Shown here: in pieces, positions 51,524-60,945 of the stretch
Layout: the number at the start of each line of letters is the position of its first letter
Position numbering within the stretch: the stretch's first letter is position 1
Assembly: GCF_000155955.1 (NCBI RefSeq)
Contig: NZ_GG697142.2
Coordinates: 33,646-97,645 of the forward strand
DNA from: Mitsuokella multacida DSM 20544
GTDB taxonomy: Bacteria > Bacillota > Negativicutes > Selenomonadales > Selenomonadaceae
Direction of reading: 5' to 3'
DNA: 64,000 nucleotides
Made by a program: the position numbers and the translations under genes
The notes under the pieces: generated by a model
Database searches by the model: none
Told to the model about the DNA's origin: nothing
The model's input: the letters and a program-made list of their open reading frames with translations, nothing else

Positions 51524-51733
51524 ATGGGTTGGCTGGATACGATGATGCCGAAGCGCGAGAGTAATCCTCGCGGCAGCGATGACTACATGTACATGGTACA
51601 TGGCTCGTATACCGTAGCTGAAGCAGATGACAAGACCGTTTATTTTTCCGCAAAATATTCTAGCAAGTGCTATAATGGCATCCCACTCTCCCGCCAGAAG
51701 AGCGAGACTTCGACCGATTTTCGGGAGAACTGA
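51524..51733 (+). CDS. Small protein of unknown function
   Basis: A 69-residue, hydrophilic protein (MGWLDTMMPKRESNPRGSDD..., with a tyrosine-rich middle DDYMYMVHGSYTVAEADD). No family, signal or membrane segment is recognised. Its reality is supported by a good promoter, a near-ideal AAAGGAGGAG site 7 bases before the ATG, and a terminator downstream. It stands between pyk and secG. Confidence 0.6.
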   Translation: MGWLDTMMPKRESNPRGSDDYMYMVHGSYTVAEADDKTVYFSAKYSSKCYNGIPLSRQKSETSTDFREN

Positions 51734-51798
51734 GCTCTGTTGGTACAGGGGATGAGGCAGACGACGCAGCAGCGAACGCACAACAATAAAAACGGAAG

Positions 51799-51840
51799 AT
51801 GGCTGAGACCTTTATATAGAGGGTTTCAGCCATTTTTATT
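51799..51840 (+). terminator. Terminator of the small gene
   Basis: ATGGCTGAGACC and GGTTTCAGCCAT, then TTTTTATT. Confidence 0.78.
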
Positions 51841-51909
51841 GCGGAAGGAACGCATTGTATGGTATGATAAAGAAGTAATTTATTCCGCATTTTTAAGGGG
51901 GCCAATCTT

Positions 51910-52137
51910 TTGCTTACCATTTTAATGATACTCGATGCGATTGTCTGCATCATCCTGATCGCGTCGATCCTCGGACAGGAAGCCAAGTCTGCCGGCATGG
52001 GCGGCATGGGTGGCGGTGCCGATACCGTCTTCTCGAGCAAGGCGCGCGGCATGGACGCGCTGCTCGCGCGCGTGACGGTTGTCTTTGCCATCCTGTTTGC
52101 GGTCATCACCATCGTGATTGCACGTATGACGAACTGA
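51910..52137 (+). CDS. secG: Protein translocase subunit SecG
   Basis: A 75-residue inner-membrane subunit of the SecYEG channel. Two helices (about 2-22 and 53-72) flank a glycine-rich loop GMGGMGGGADTVFSSKARGMD, of which GGGADTVF is the SecG hallmark. Start is TTG 51910 with AAGGGGG 8 bases upstream. First gene of the conserved Firmicutes order secG, esterase, rnr, smpB. A candidate promoter is TTGCGG (51839-51844), 18 bp, TATGAT (51863-51868). Confidence 0.95.
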   Translation: MLTILMILDAIVCIILIASILGQEAKSAGMGGMGGGADTVFSSKARGMDALLARVTVVFAILFAVITIVIARMTN

Positions 52138-52200
52138 TATGATGATGATCCTCCCCTGCTCTGCGGCAGGGGAAATTTTCTTGCACAGGGGGTGTCAGGG

Positions 52201-52992
52201 ATGATCATGGAAGGGGCTGAGCCCTTTTTCCTTCCGGGAGGCAGCACGGGAGTCCTGCTCATTCATGGCTTCACTGGACTGCCGGCCGAACTCGTGATGA
52301 TGGGCCGGTACCTGCAGCAGCGGGGGTGCACGGTCCTCGGCGTGCGGCTGGCCGGTCATGGCACGACGGTCGAGGACATGAGCCACATGACGGCGGAGGA
52401 CTGGCTCGACTCGGTCCGCGATGGCTATGCCGTGCTGCGCGGCTCATGCGAACACATCTTTGTCGCAGGCCATTCGATGGGCGGCCTGCTCGCCCTGCTG
52501 CTGGCGGCGGAGAAGGGACAGGAACAGGCATTGGAGGGCGTCATCTCGATGTCGGCGCCCATCTATATCGCCGAGGAGCGCGGCATCGCGGCGCTGCCGC
52601 CGCGCGAGGTATGCCGCGGCAAATTTGTCCCCAAGGCGAGGCGCCGTCTCCGCGATGTGCCGCCGGCCGTCAACCACACGTACCGCTTCATGCCGCTCGA
52701 GGGCGTACATGAGATGCTCACGCTGATTGAGCGCGTGAAGGAAGTTCTGCCGGCCATCCAGATCCCGGCGCTCATCCTGCACAGCCTCAACGACAGGACG
52801 GCGGACGCAGAGAGTGCCATCTACATCCGCAAGGCACTGGGCAGTGAGAAGAAACGACTGTTTTGGCTCAAGTCATCGGGCCATCTGATTCCCGTCGGTG
52901 AGGAGCGGGAAACCGTCTTTGTGCAGACGGCTGCGTTCATTGCGGAAATCATGGGGGATGCTTGGCCCGAGGGCAGAGCCAATGCCATCTGA
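52201..52992 (+). CDS. Alpha/beta-hydrolase carboxylesterase
   Basis: A 263-residue serine hydrolase similar to the Est30 esterases that sit between secG and rnr in Bacillus-type genomes. The oxyanion loop is LLIHGFTGLP, the nucleophile elbow GHSMGG, the acid HSLNDRTAD and the histidine SSGHLIP. ATG 52201 has AGGGGG at a proper distance; the GTG at 52192 overlaps it. Natural substrate unknown. Confidence 0.9.
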   Translation: MIMEGAEPFFLPGGSTGVLLIHGFTGLPAELVMMGRYLQQRGCTVLGVRLAGHGTTVEDMSHMTAEDWLDSVRDGYAVLRGSCEHIFVAGHSMGGLLALLLAAEKGQEQALEGVISMSAPIYIAEERGIAALPPREVCRGKFVPKARRRLRDVPPAVNHTYRFMPLEGVHEMLTLIERVKEVLPAIQIPALILHSLNDRTADAESAIYIRKALGSEKKRLFWLKSSGHLIPVGEERETVFVQTAAFIAEIMGDAWPEGRANAI

Positions 52993-53066
52993 TGCCGTGC
53001 GGCCGGCGAGGCGACGGCATAGTGGATTGAGAAGAAACGGATAGACAGATAGTTGGAGAAAAGAGT

Positions 53067-55760
53067 ATGGATTTAAAAGAACGAATTTTAGCGTATATGC
53101 ACGAGGAGGCATACCGTCCGCTGCTGGCTGAGGACCTGGCGGAAGGGATGCAGCTGACGCAGGAAGAGCTCGTGCAGTTCGATGCGGTGCTCGAGGAATT
53201 GGAGAAAGAGGGCGCAATCATCAAGAACCGCAGCGACCTCTACGGCATCCCGAGCCGCATGCACCTCGTCGTTGGCCGCCTCTCGATGACGGCCAAGGGC
53301 TTCGGCTTCATCATCCCGGATGTGCGCGAGTCGGAAGAGGAGACGGATGTCTTCGTGCCGGGTGCGGACCTCAATACGGCCATGCATGGCGACCGCGTCG
53401 TCGCACGCGTGACGCCGGCACAGGAAGAAGGCCGTTCGCGCGAGGGCGAGATCATCCGCATCCTCGAGCGCGCGAACGAGAAGATTGTCGGCACGTTCGA
53501 GAGCAGCAAGACGTTCGGCTTCGTGACGCCGGACAATACGAAGCTCAGCCAGGACATCTTCGTGCCGAAGAAGGCGTTCCACGGCGCGAAGACGGGCAGC
53601 AAGGTCGTCGTCGAGATCACGAAGTGGCCGGACCGCCGCCGCAATGCAGAGGGCAAGGTCATCGAGGTACTCGGCAAGGTCGGCGACCCGGGCGTCGACG
53701 TCCTCTCCGTCATGCGCCAGTATGACCTCGCGGAGACGTTCCCTGAGGACGTGCAGGAAGCAGCCGATAACGTAGAGCAGGAGCCTGCACCGGAGGAGTA
53801 CAGAGGGCGCCGCGACCGCCGCGACCTGCCAATCGTCACGGTCGACGGTGAGGACTCGAAGGATCTCGATGACGGCGTCTTTGCGCGCCGCAATCCGGAC
53901 GGCTCCTTCTTCCTCGGCGTCTACATCGCCGATGTCAGCTGGTACGTGCGCGAAGGCCAGCCGCTCGACCGCGAGGCGCGCGAGCGCGGCACGAGCGTTT
54001 ACCTCGTGGACCGCGTCATCCCGATGCTGCCGAAGGAGCTCAGCAACGGCATCTGCAGCCTCAACGCCGGCGTTGACCGCCTCTCGATGGCCTGCGAGAT
54101 GCAGATCTCGCCGGAGGGCGAGGTCACGAGCTACGAGATCATCCCGACGGTCATCCACGTTTACCGCCGCCTGACCTACAACATCGTCAACAAGGTGCTC
54201 GTCGACAAGGCGGAGCCGTTCGTCTCGGACAACCAGGACATCCGCGAGATGCTCGAGACGCTCGAAGCGCTGCGCCATGTCCTCAAGGCCAAGCGCCATC
54301 GCCGTGGCTCGATTGACTTCGACGTGCCGGAGGTCAAGGTCAAACTCGATGACAAAGGACATCCTGTCGCCCTCATTAAGCGCGAGGGTTCTCTGGCGGA
54401 GTCCATCATCGAAGAGTGCATGCTGATTGCGAACGAGACGGTGGCGCGTCACATGGACACGAAGCATCAGCCGTTCATGTACCGCGTGCATGAGCAGCCG
54501 TCGGACGAGAAGATCGAGCGCCTCAACAACCTGCTCGGCGCCTTCGGCCTCTTCGTCCACCAGTCGGAGACGGGCGACATCAAGCCGATGGACGTCCAGC
54601 AGGTGCTCGAGAAGGTCAAGGGCAAGCCGGAGGAGCGCATCATCAGCACGGTGGCGCTGCGCTCGATGCAGCAGGCGCGCTACAGCGACATGAGCCTTGG
54701 CCACTTCGGCCTGGCCGCACGCTACTACACGCACTTCACCTCGCCGATTCGCCGCTATCCGGACCTCATCGTGCACCGCCTGTTGCGCGAGACGTTTGCG
54801 ACGGGCAGCATCCCGGCAGAGCGCCAGGCGAAGCTGCGCACGATGCTGCCGGAAATCGCGGATCACGCTTCGGAGCGCGAACGCATCGCCATCGAGGCAG
54901 AGCGCGAGACGACGGACATGAAGAAGATCGAGTACATGGCGCAGTTCGTCGGCGAGGAATTCTCCGGCATCATCAGCGGCGTCACGGCCTTCGGTATCTT
55001 CGTCGAGCTCGACAATGGCGTCGAGGGCCTCGTCCACGTCTCGACAATGGTCGACGATTTCTACGAGTACCGCGAGGAGCAGTTCGCGATGGTCGGCGAG
55101 CGCACGAATAAGGCGTACCGCCTCGGCGATGAGGTCGAGATCCTGCTCGTGCGCGCGAACGTCGAGGAGCGCAACCTCGATTTCGTGCTCAAGGACAACG
55201 GCGCCTACGACCCGCTGGCCATGAAGAACGCCGTGCGCGGCGGCCGCAATAAGGGACCGAAGCCGGCAAAGAGCGATAAGAACGACAAGAGCGATAAGGC
55301 CAAGGGCGGCAAACAGGATGCCAAGAAGCGCCCGGCACGCCGTCCCATCGATGACATCATTGCCGACCTGCCGACGTCTGAGGGCGAGGAGAAGCCAGCG
55401 AAGAAGAAACGCAGCCACGGCAAGAAGAACCGCGGTGCCTCGGGTGAGAAGCTTTCCCGTCCAGAGCATAATTCGCGTGCGCCGCATGAGAAGCGCGAGA
55501 GGAGAGAGCGTCGCGAGAGTCGGGGCGGCGAGCGCTCCGGCAACCGCCAGGAGCGCCGTGACCGCGAGAATGGCCGCGGCGAGCGCGATTACCACCGCGT
55601 CACGGTCACGGGCCTCAACAGCGCCGTCTGGCCGGACCCGCCGGGATACCATGAGCGCAAGCTGCGCGAGGAATCGCGTGCCGAGAAGGCAAAGGCTGCG
55701 CCAAAGCATCGCCCGCGCCCGCACCGCAAGACGGAGGGCGGCACGTCTTCGAATAAATAA
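53067..55760 (+). CDS. rnr: Ribonuclease R
   Basis: An 897-residue 3'-5' exoribonuclease. Order: N-terminal helical domain, two cold-shock domains (about 70-215), the RNB catalytic domain (about 255-580) with VDGEDSKDLDDGVF supplying the metal-binding aspartates and HFTSPIRRYPDLIVHR, and an S1 domain (about 625-715; GIISGVTAFGIFVELDNGVEG). The C-terminal 175 residues are a K/R/E/G-rich disordered tail, longer than usual. It lies 74 bases after the esterase and 28 before smpB, matching the cooperation of RNase R with trans-translation. Confidence 0.97.
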   Translation: MDLKERILAYMHEEAYRPLLAEDLAEGMQLTQEELVQFDAVLEELEKEGAIIKNRSDLYGIPSRMHLVVGRLSMTAKGFGFIIPDVRESEEETDVFVPGADLNTAMHGDRVVARVTPAQEEGRSREGEIIRILERANEKIVGTFESSKTFGFVTPDNTKLSQDIFVPKKAFHGAKTGSKVVVEITKWPDRRRNAEGKVIEVLGKVGDPGVDVLSVMRQYDLAETFPEDVQEAADNVEQEPAPEEYRGRRDRRDLPIVTVDGEDSKDLDDGVFARRNPDGSFFLGVYIADVSWYVREGQPLDREARERGTSVYLVDRVIPMLPKELSNGICSLNAGVDRLSMACEMQISPEGEVTSYEIIPTVIHVYRRLTYNIVNKVLVDKAEPFVSDNQDIREMLETLEALRHVLKAKRHRRGSIDFDVPEVKVKLDDKGHPVALIKREGSLAESIIEECMLIANETVARHMDTKHQPFMYRVHEQPSDEKIERLNNLLGAFGLFVHQSETGDIKPMDVQQVLEKVKGKPEERIISTVALRSMQQARYSDMSLGHFGLAARYYTHFTSPIRRYPDLIVHRLLRETFATGSIPAERQAKLRTMLPEIADHASERERIAIEAERETTDMKKIEYMAQFVGEEFSGIISGVTAFGIFVELDNGVEGLVHVSTMVDDFYEYREEQFAMVGERTNKAYRLGDEVEILLVRANVEERNLDFVLKDNGAYDPLAMKNAVRGGRNKGPKPAKSDKNDKSDKAKGGKQDAKKRPARRPIDDIIADLPTSEGEEKPAKKKRSHGKKNRGASGEKLSRPEHNSRAPHEKRERRERRESRGGERSGNRQERRDRENGRGERDYHRVTVTGLNSAVWPDPPGYHERKLREESRAEKAKAAPKHRPRPHRKTEGGTSSNK

Positions 55761-55788
55761 GACCAATAAGACCACTCAGGTGAGATAA

Positions 55789-56262
55789 ATGGGAAGAAAG
55801 AATGCAGGGATCAAGACGGTCTGCGAGAACCGCAAGGCGCGTCACGATTACTTCATACATGAGACATACGAGGCGGGCATCGCGCTGCAGGGTACGGAGG
55901 TCAAGTCCCTGCGCGCAGGCCGCGCCAATCTCAAGGACAGCTATGCGAGCATCCAGAACGGCGAGATCTTCGTCGAGAACCTCCATATCAGCCCTTACGA
56001 CCAGGGCAATATCTTCAACCACGATCCCCTGCGCCGCAGGAAGCTCCTGATGCACAAGGCCGAGATCGTCAAGCTCTTCGCTAAGACGCGCGAGAAGGGC
56101 TTCACGCTCGTGCCGCTCAAGATCTACTTCAAGCAGGGTCGTGCCAAGATGGAGATCGCACTGGCCTCTGGCAAGCACAACTACGACAAGCGCCAGGACC
56201 TCCACGAGAAGGCCGCCAAGCGCGAGATCGAGCGCGCACTCAAGGATCGCCAGCGCTACTGA
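55789..56262 (+). CDS. smpB: SsrA-binding protein SmpB
   Basis: A 157-residue tmRNA-binding protein needed for ribosome rescue. Typical blocks are [51 protein letters not shown] and the basic C terminus [20 protein letters not shown], which enters the decoding centre. ATG 55789 follows GGTGAGATAA. No tmRNA gene is seen downstream before the next gene. Confidence 0.97.
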   Translation: MGRKNAGIKTVCENRKARHDYFIHETYEAGIALQGTEVKSLRAGRANLKDSYASIQNGEIFVENLHISPYDQGNIFNHDPLRRRKLLMHKAEIVKLFAKTREKGFTLVPLKIYFKQGRAKMEIALASGKHNYDKRQDLHEKAAKREIERALKDRQRY

Positions 56263-56309
56263 AAAAACTCCTGTCACCCCGCATGAGCGGGGCTGGCAGG
56301 AGTTTTTTG
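56262..56309 (+). terminator. Terminator of the secG-smpB cluster
   Basis: AACTCCTG...CAGGAGTT with inner CCCC/GGGG pairing, then TTTTT. Confidence 0.85.
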
Positions 56310-56374
56310 CATGGAACGCGAATTACCTCAGTGAGAAGATAGGGAAAATATGATCTTGAAAAGAGGTGACTTTG

Positions 56375-57214
56375 ATGAAACATCTTGGGAAAAATCTCGG
56401 CCGCACACTGGCCGTCGCCCTGCTCGTCGGCGCGGGCAGCGTGATCTCGGCGGTCAGCGCGCTGCCGGACTATCTGCAGGCCGCAGAAACTGCCTCGGCA
56501 GCGGACAAGAGACAGGAGCACATCCAGGAAGTTACCGGGAGTGATCCTGTGACAGTGCGCCAGCATGAGGTGGTGCTCAAGGATCATCAGGGCAGGGAGC
56601 TCTACACGGGTAAATACCTTGAACTCGCTGCAAAAAACGGAGCAGGCCATGATGTGCGCCGGGCGCTCGCGCGGTGGAACGATGCGGAGCGCACGCGCTG
56701 GGCAGGCGACGAGAAGATGCTCAGCGATGCCGTGCACTTTACCGAGGAGAACGGCCTCCCGATGTATGCGCCTTATTACATGGGCCATGTCATCGCAGAT
56801 TGGGGGCGTGTCGACGCGGAGGTGCTTAGCTTCTGCACGCGCACGGAGTCCTATACGGGCGGCGCGCATCCGAATCACGCCTACCAGAGCTGGACTCTGG
56901 ACCTCCGGACAGGCGAGCCCATCGCGCTGCGCGACATCGTCGCGAGCCGCCGGGACTTCCTGACGGCTGTAGCGGCGGCGTTCCGCGCGCAGTACCCGGG
57001 GCGCGAGGATGAGACGTTCCGGCGCACGATCGACGCGCAGCTCGAGTCCATCTACCCGTACCTCGACTGGGATAAGTCCACGGTCTGGACCATGCTGCCC
57101 GAGGGCGGCATCCGCGTCTACTTCAGCGCCTACGAGCTTGCACCGTACGCTGCCGGCGACTTTATCCTGACGTTGACGCCCGAGGCAAATCCGGGCCTCT
57201 TCAAAGTGCGCTGA
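56375..57214 (+). CDS. Exported DUF3298/RsiV-like protein
   Basis: A 279-residue exported protein. Signal peptide about 1-35 (TLAVALLVGAGSVISAVSAL). Two-part body: a DUF4163-like region (about 70-150) and a DUF3298 region (about 150-278) with SYTGGAHPNHAYQSWTLDL and the closing YELAPYAAGDF, as in RsiV-type anti-sigma ectodomains and PdaC. No catalytic domain is attached. ATG 56375 is set by GAGGTG; GTG 56366 overlaps it. Confidence 0.85.
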   Translation: MKHLGKNLGRTLAVALLVGAGSVISAVSALPDYLQAAETASAADKRQEHIQEVTGSDPVTVRQHEVVLKDHQGRELYTGKYLELAAKNGAGHDVRRALARWNDAERTRWAGDEKMLSDAVHFTEENGLPMYAPYYMGHVIADWGRVDAEVLSFCTRTESYTGGAHPNHAYQSWTLDLRTGEPIALRDIVASRRDFLTAVAAAFRAQYPGREDETFRRTIDAQLESIYPYLDWDKSTVWTMLPEGGIRVYFSAYELAPYAAGDFILTLTPEANPGLFKVR

Positions 57215-57225
57215 TACTGCGGCAT

Positions 57226-57266
57226 AAAAAAACCATCCATCAGATTACCTGATGGATGGTTTTTTA
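57226..57266. terminator. Bidirectional terminator
   Basis: AACCATCCATCAG and CTGATGGATGGTT with A and T runs on the two sides. Confidence 0.9.
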
Positions 57267-57272
57267 GCGGGC

Positions 57273-58580
57273 TCAGGCTTCGACGGTCTCGCCGCGGGAA
57301 TCTTCGATCTTGCCCTGCAGGTCATGGTCGGTCATCGCGCAGACGGCGGAGTCGGACCAGACGTTCTCAGCTGTCTCGATCATGTCGATGATCGTGTAGA
57401 TCGGCAGGATGACACCCATGAGGCCGAGCGGTGCGCCGAGGGAGCTCATGAGCGAGAGGGTCAGGAAGTAGCAGCCCATCGGGACACCGGCATTGCCGAT
57501 GGCGGCGAGGACGGCGACGAAGAGCCAGGTGATCATGGTGCCGAGCGAGAGGTCAAAGCCGGCGTTCTGCATGACGAACAGCGAGGTCACGAGGATGAAG
57601 GCCGCGCAGCCGTTCATGTTGATCGTCGTGCAGATCGGCAGGACGAAGCGCGAGACGCGCGGGTTGACCTTGAGGCGTGCCTCAGCAGAGGCGAGCGTGA
57701 CGGGCAGCGTGCCGGCCGAGCTCTTCGTGAAGAGCGCGACGGCGATGGCCGGTGCCATCTTGCGGAAGACATAGAGCGGGTTGAGGCCGCGCGCGAGCAG
57801 GAAGAGCGGGATGACGAGGAAGAACTGGATGAAGTTGCCGCCGAGCACGACGAGCGTGTACTTGCCGAGTGCGCCGACGATGACGCCTGCCTCAATCTGC
57901 GAGGAGAGCTGTGCGGCAAAGGCGAGGATGCCGGCCGGCAGAGCCCAGAGCAGGGCGCGGATCAGCGTGAAGAGCAGCTCCTGCAGGCCGTAGATGCCCT
58001 TGAGGAGCACGGCGCGGTTTTCCGTCTTCGGCATGAAGGCGAGCGCGAGGCCGACGGCTGCGGCAATCAGCATGACCGACAGGACGTTACCAGCGAGGAA
58101 CGGCTGCAGCATGTTGTTCGGGATGACGGAGAGGAAGTGATCGTAGTAGGAGAGGGATCCGAGCTTCTGCATCGGGACATCCGAGGCACCGGCCCCGATG
58201 AGGTCAGCCGGCAGATTGCCCGGCGCAATCCAGAGGTAGAGGACGAGGCCGATGGCAGCTGCGGAAATCGTCGTCAGCAGCGTGTAGGTGACGGCGTGCG
58301 CGAAGATGCGGCCCGTGTCCTTCTTGGCACCGAGCGCCGAGAGCGTCGTGATGACAGCGAGGGCGATGGTTGGCACGGCGATGAACTGGAACAGGCGCGT
58401 GAAGACCGTGGCGACGAAGTTGAAGAGCTCGTTGAGGGCGGGGACTTGCATCCAGCCGAGGATGGCGCCGACGATCAGCGCGGCGAACCACAGGATCATT
58501 TGCTTCGCCTGGCCGCCCTTGCGCTGGCGCAGGGCCTCGTCCTTGGCGAGGTCGACGGAGTCTTTATTGGGATTGGACAT
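57273..58580 (-). CDS. Dicarboxylate/amino acid:cation symporter (DAACS family)
   Basis: A 435-residue sodium- or proton-coupled carrier of the GltP/DctA/SstT fold. The hairpin serine motif reads KSSAGTLPVTLASAE and the helix-7 motif TTINMNGCAAF, a variant of the usual NMDGT. That change (D to N) alters a residue at the cation site, so the substrate or coupling may differ from classical glutamate carriers. HP2 region GNAGVPMG. ATG 58580 has AGAAGG upstream; the frame to 58637 has no site. Confidence 0.88.
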   Translation of the reverse strand: MSNPNKDSVDLAKDEALRQRKGGQAKQMILWFAALIVGAILGWMQVPALNELFNFVATVFTRLFQFIAVPTIALAVITTLSALGAKKDTGRIFAHAVTYTLLTTISAAAIGLVLYLWIAPGNLPADLIGAGASDVPMQKLGSLSYYDHFLSVIPNNMLQPFLAGNVLSVMLIAAAVGLALAFMPKTENRAVLLKGIYGLQELLFTLIRALLWALPAGILAFAAQLSSQIEAGVIVGALGKYTLVVLGGNFIQFFLVIPLFLLARGLNPLYVFRKMAPAIAVALFTKSSAGTLPVTLASAEARLKVNPRVSRFVLPICTTINMNGCAAFILVTSLFVMQNAGFDLSLGTMITWLFVAVLAAIGNAGVPMGCYFLTLSLMSSLGAPLGLMGVILPIYTIIDMIETAENVWSDSAVCAMTDHDLQGKIEDSRGETVEA

Positions 58581-58718
58581 AGTATACCTTCTTTCTTGGA
58601 AATGAACCGGATGATGAATGATGGCTTTTGAAAGCATATATGATTAATATGAAATACATTATAGAGGGATTATGGAGGACTGTCAAGAGATAAAATGCAC
58701 ACCTTGGCAGACATTTTT

Positions 58719-58748
58719 TTGACAGCGGGGAAACGGCGTTGCTATACT
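58719..58748 (+). promoter_or_regulatory. Promoter of the rsmH-like gene
   Basis: TTGACA (58719-58724), 18 bp, TATACT (58743-58748). Confidence 0.7.
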
Positions 58749-58790
58749 ACTATAGTAAAACTAGGACAGATGAAAGAGAGAGGCATGATT

Positions 58791-59879
58791 ATGGAACGTC
58801 ATGATGAACAGCAGCAGGAGAAGCCGCATAAGCGGCGCATCCATTACAGCGGCCGTTACCCGCGCCATTTCGCGGAGAAGTACAAGGAGCTCAATCCGGA
58901 GAAGTACGGGGAGGAGATTGCCCATGTGCGCGCCAAGGGCAACACGCCGGCCGGCACGCACATCCCCATCATGGTCAAGGAGATCCTCGAGGTTCTCGCG
59001 ATAAAGCCGGGCGAGCGCGGCTTCGATGCGACGCTCGGCTACGGCGGCCACACGCTCGCGATGCTCGAGAAGCTCGAGGGCAAAGGTCATCTCTACGGCG
59101 GCGACGTCGACCCCATTGAGTCTGAAAAGACGGAGGCGCGCATCCGCGCGAAGGGCTTTGGCCCGGATATCTGGGAGCGCCGCCAGATGAACTTCTGCGA
59201 GATCGACAAGCTGGCAGAAGAAGTCGGCCCGTTCGATTTCGTGCTCGCGGACCTCGGCGTCTCGTCCATGCAGATCGACAATCCAGAGCGCGGCTTCACC
59301 TACAAGTCGGATGGCCCGCTCGACCTGCGGCTCAATCCGCAGGCGGGCATCTCGGCGGCGGACCGCCTGCGCCAGCTCGACTATGAAGAGCTCGTCGGCA
59401 TGATGCAGGAGAACGCCGACGAGCCGTACGCCGAGGCCATCGCGCGCCAGATCGTCCGCGCAGAGAAGCACCGGCCCATCCGCACGACGCGCGAGCTCTA
59501 CGCGGTCATCGAGGCTGCCCTCGAGAAGGTGCACCTGCCGCGCGATGCAGCGGGCAAGATACCGGACCGCCGCGATGTCATCCGCAAGAGCAGTGCACGC
59601 GTCTTCCAGGCGCTGCGCATCGACGTCAACCACGAGTACGAGGTCCTCTACGAATTCATGGAGAAGCTGCCGTATGCGCTGGCGCCGGGCGGCCGCGTCG
59701 CCATCCTGACGTTCCACTCGGGTGAGGACCGCATCGTCAAGAAGGCGTTCAAGGCGTTCCATCAGCAGGGCATCTACCGCGACATCGCGCGTGAGGTCAT
59801 CCGCCCGAGCCGCGAGGAGTGCTACGAGAACAGCCGCGCGCACTCGACGAAGCTGCGCTGGGCTATCCGCGCAGACTGA
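58791..59879 (+). CDS. rsmH: 16S rRNA m4C1402 methyltransferase RsmH-like
   Basis: A 362-residue SAM-dependent methyltransferase of the RsmH/MraW family. After a basic N-terminal extension of about 55 residues (RRIHYSGRYPRHFAEKY and so on) come HIPIMVKEILEVL, FDATLGYGGHTLAML (SAM loop), ADLGVSSMQIDNPERGF, YKSDGPLDLRLN, and at the end LTFHSGEDRIVKKAFK. It lies outside any cell-division cluster, so it may be a second copy or the sole RsmH displaced. ATG 58791 has GAGAGAGG at 7 bases; ATG 58785 is too near. Confidence 0.85.
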   Translation: MERHDEQQQEKPHKRRIHYSGRYPRHFAEKYKELNPEKYGEEIAHVRAKGNTPAGTHIPIMVKEILEVLAIKPGERGFDATLGYGGHTLAMLEKLEGKGHLYGGDVDPIESEKTEARIRAKGFGPDIWERRQMNFCEIDKLAEEVGPFDFVLADLGVSSMQIDNPERGFTYKSDGPLDLRLNPQAGISAADRLRQLDYEELVGMMQENADEPYAEAIARQIVRAEKHRPIRTTRELYAVIEAALEKVHLPRDAAGKIPDRRDVIRKSSARVFQALRIDVNHEYEVLYEFMEKLPYALAPGGRVAILTFHSGEDRIVKKAFKAFHQQGIYRDIAREVIRPSREECYENSRAHSTKLRWAIRAD

Positions 59880-59990
59880 GATGCTTGTGACTGGCTCACG
59901 GAAGCTGGGGCTTCTGCCTGCTATACTGAAAAAATACGCAGATTGGCAGTTTGCATCTTGAATGATGATTTTTAGAAAGGAAGTCTCAAT

Positions 59991-60887
59991 ATGAAGACGG
60001 AGAAGACAGATCTCTTGGTAATCGGCGCGGGCCCGGCTGGCATCTCGGCGGCGCTCTACGCGAGGCGCGGCGGCCTCGCGGTGACGGTCGTGACGAAGGG
60101 CATCGAGACGGGCGGCCTCGCTAAGACCGAGAAGATCGAGAATTACTACGGCTTTGCTGAGCCGATTTCCGGCAAGGAGCTGCTGCGCCGCGGCGCAGCG
60201 GGGGCCGAGCGGCTCGGCGTGCAGATTGTCGAGGATGAGCTCTTAGCGCTCTCCTTCAATGACACATTCGATGGTTTCAAAGCACAGGCTCAGCAACACG
60301 AATGGGAAGCGCCGGCCGTCGTGCTCGCCGCCGGTGCTTCGCGCCGTACGCTGCCGATTCCCGGCGTGGCTGAGTTTGAGGGCAGGGGCGTCAGCTACTG
60401 CGCCATCTGTGATGCCTTCTTCTACCGCGGCAAGCAGGTCGCGGTCATCGGCTCGGGCGAGTATGCCCTGCACGAAGCGCAGGTCCTGCAACCGCATGCC
60501 GGCAAGGTCATGCTGCTGACAAACGGCGAGCCGCTCCAAGTACCTGTCCCCGATGCCATCGAGGTCCGTACGCAGAAGCTGGCCGCTGTCGAGGGCGGCG
60601 ACCGCGTCACGGGCGTCCGCTTCGAGGACGGCACAGAGCTGCCGCTCGACGGCATCTTTCTCGCCATCGGCACGGCCGGCAGCTCGGAGCTCGCGCGCAA
60701 GATCGGTGCCATGCTCGACGGCACGGACGTCAAGGTGGATGCGCAGCAGGCGACGAATGTGCCGGGACTCTTCGCCGCGGGCGACTGCACAGGCGGCCTG
60801 TTGCAGGTCGCAAAGGCCGTCCACGAGGGCGCAGTGGCCGGGCTCTCGGCCCTGCGCTATGTGCGCGCTAAGCGCAGCAGCAAATGA
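59991..60887 (+). CDS. Thioredoxin-reductase-like flavoprotein
   Basis: A 298-residue FAD/NAD(P)H disulfide reductase. FAD loop VIGAGPAGISAALYA; redox centre YCAICDAFFYRGK with a CxxC pair; second dinucleotide loop VAVIGSGEYALHEAQ; C-terminal FAVGD-like FAAGDCTGGLLQ. In the second loop the usual GGGDSA is GSGEYA. No thioredoxin gene is adjacent, and the substrate protein is not certain. AGAAAGGAAG precedes ATG 59991. Confidence 0.85.
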   Translation: MKTEKTDLLVIGAGPAGISAALYARRGGLAVTVVTKGIETGGLAKTEKIENYYGFAEPISGKELLRRGAAGAERLGVQIVEDELLALSFNDTFDGFKAQAQQHEWEAPAVVLAAGASRRTLPIPGVAEFEGRGVSYCAICDAFFYRGKQVAVIGSGEYALHEAQVLQPHAGKVMLLTNGEPLQVPVPDAIEVRTQKLAAVEGGDRVTGVRFEDGTELPLDGIFLAIGTAGSSELARKIGAMLDGTDVKVDAQQATNVPGLFAAGDCTGGLLQVAKAVHEGAVAGLSALRYVRAKRSSK

Positions 60888-60945
60888 CGTGCTCGCCATG
60901 GCAGGATTGCGAGAATGCTAGAACGTTAGAAAGAAGGATATTCTC

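Noticed and set aside
53088-55775. 895-codon open frame antisense to rnr
   Set aside because: Same GC-driven shadow; low-complexity sequence rich in R, A, L and D.
56263-56374. tmRNA gene expected after smpB
   Set aside because: Only a terminator and a short spacer are present; no tRNA-Ala-like ends or tag frame are visible.
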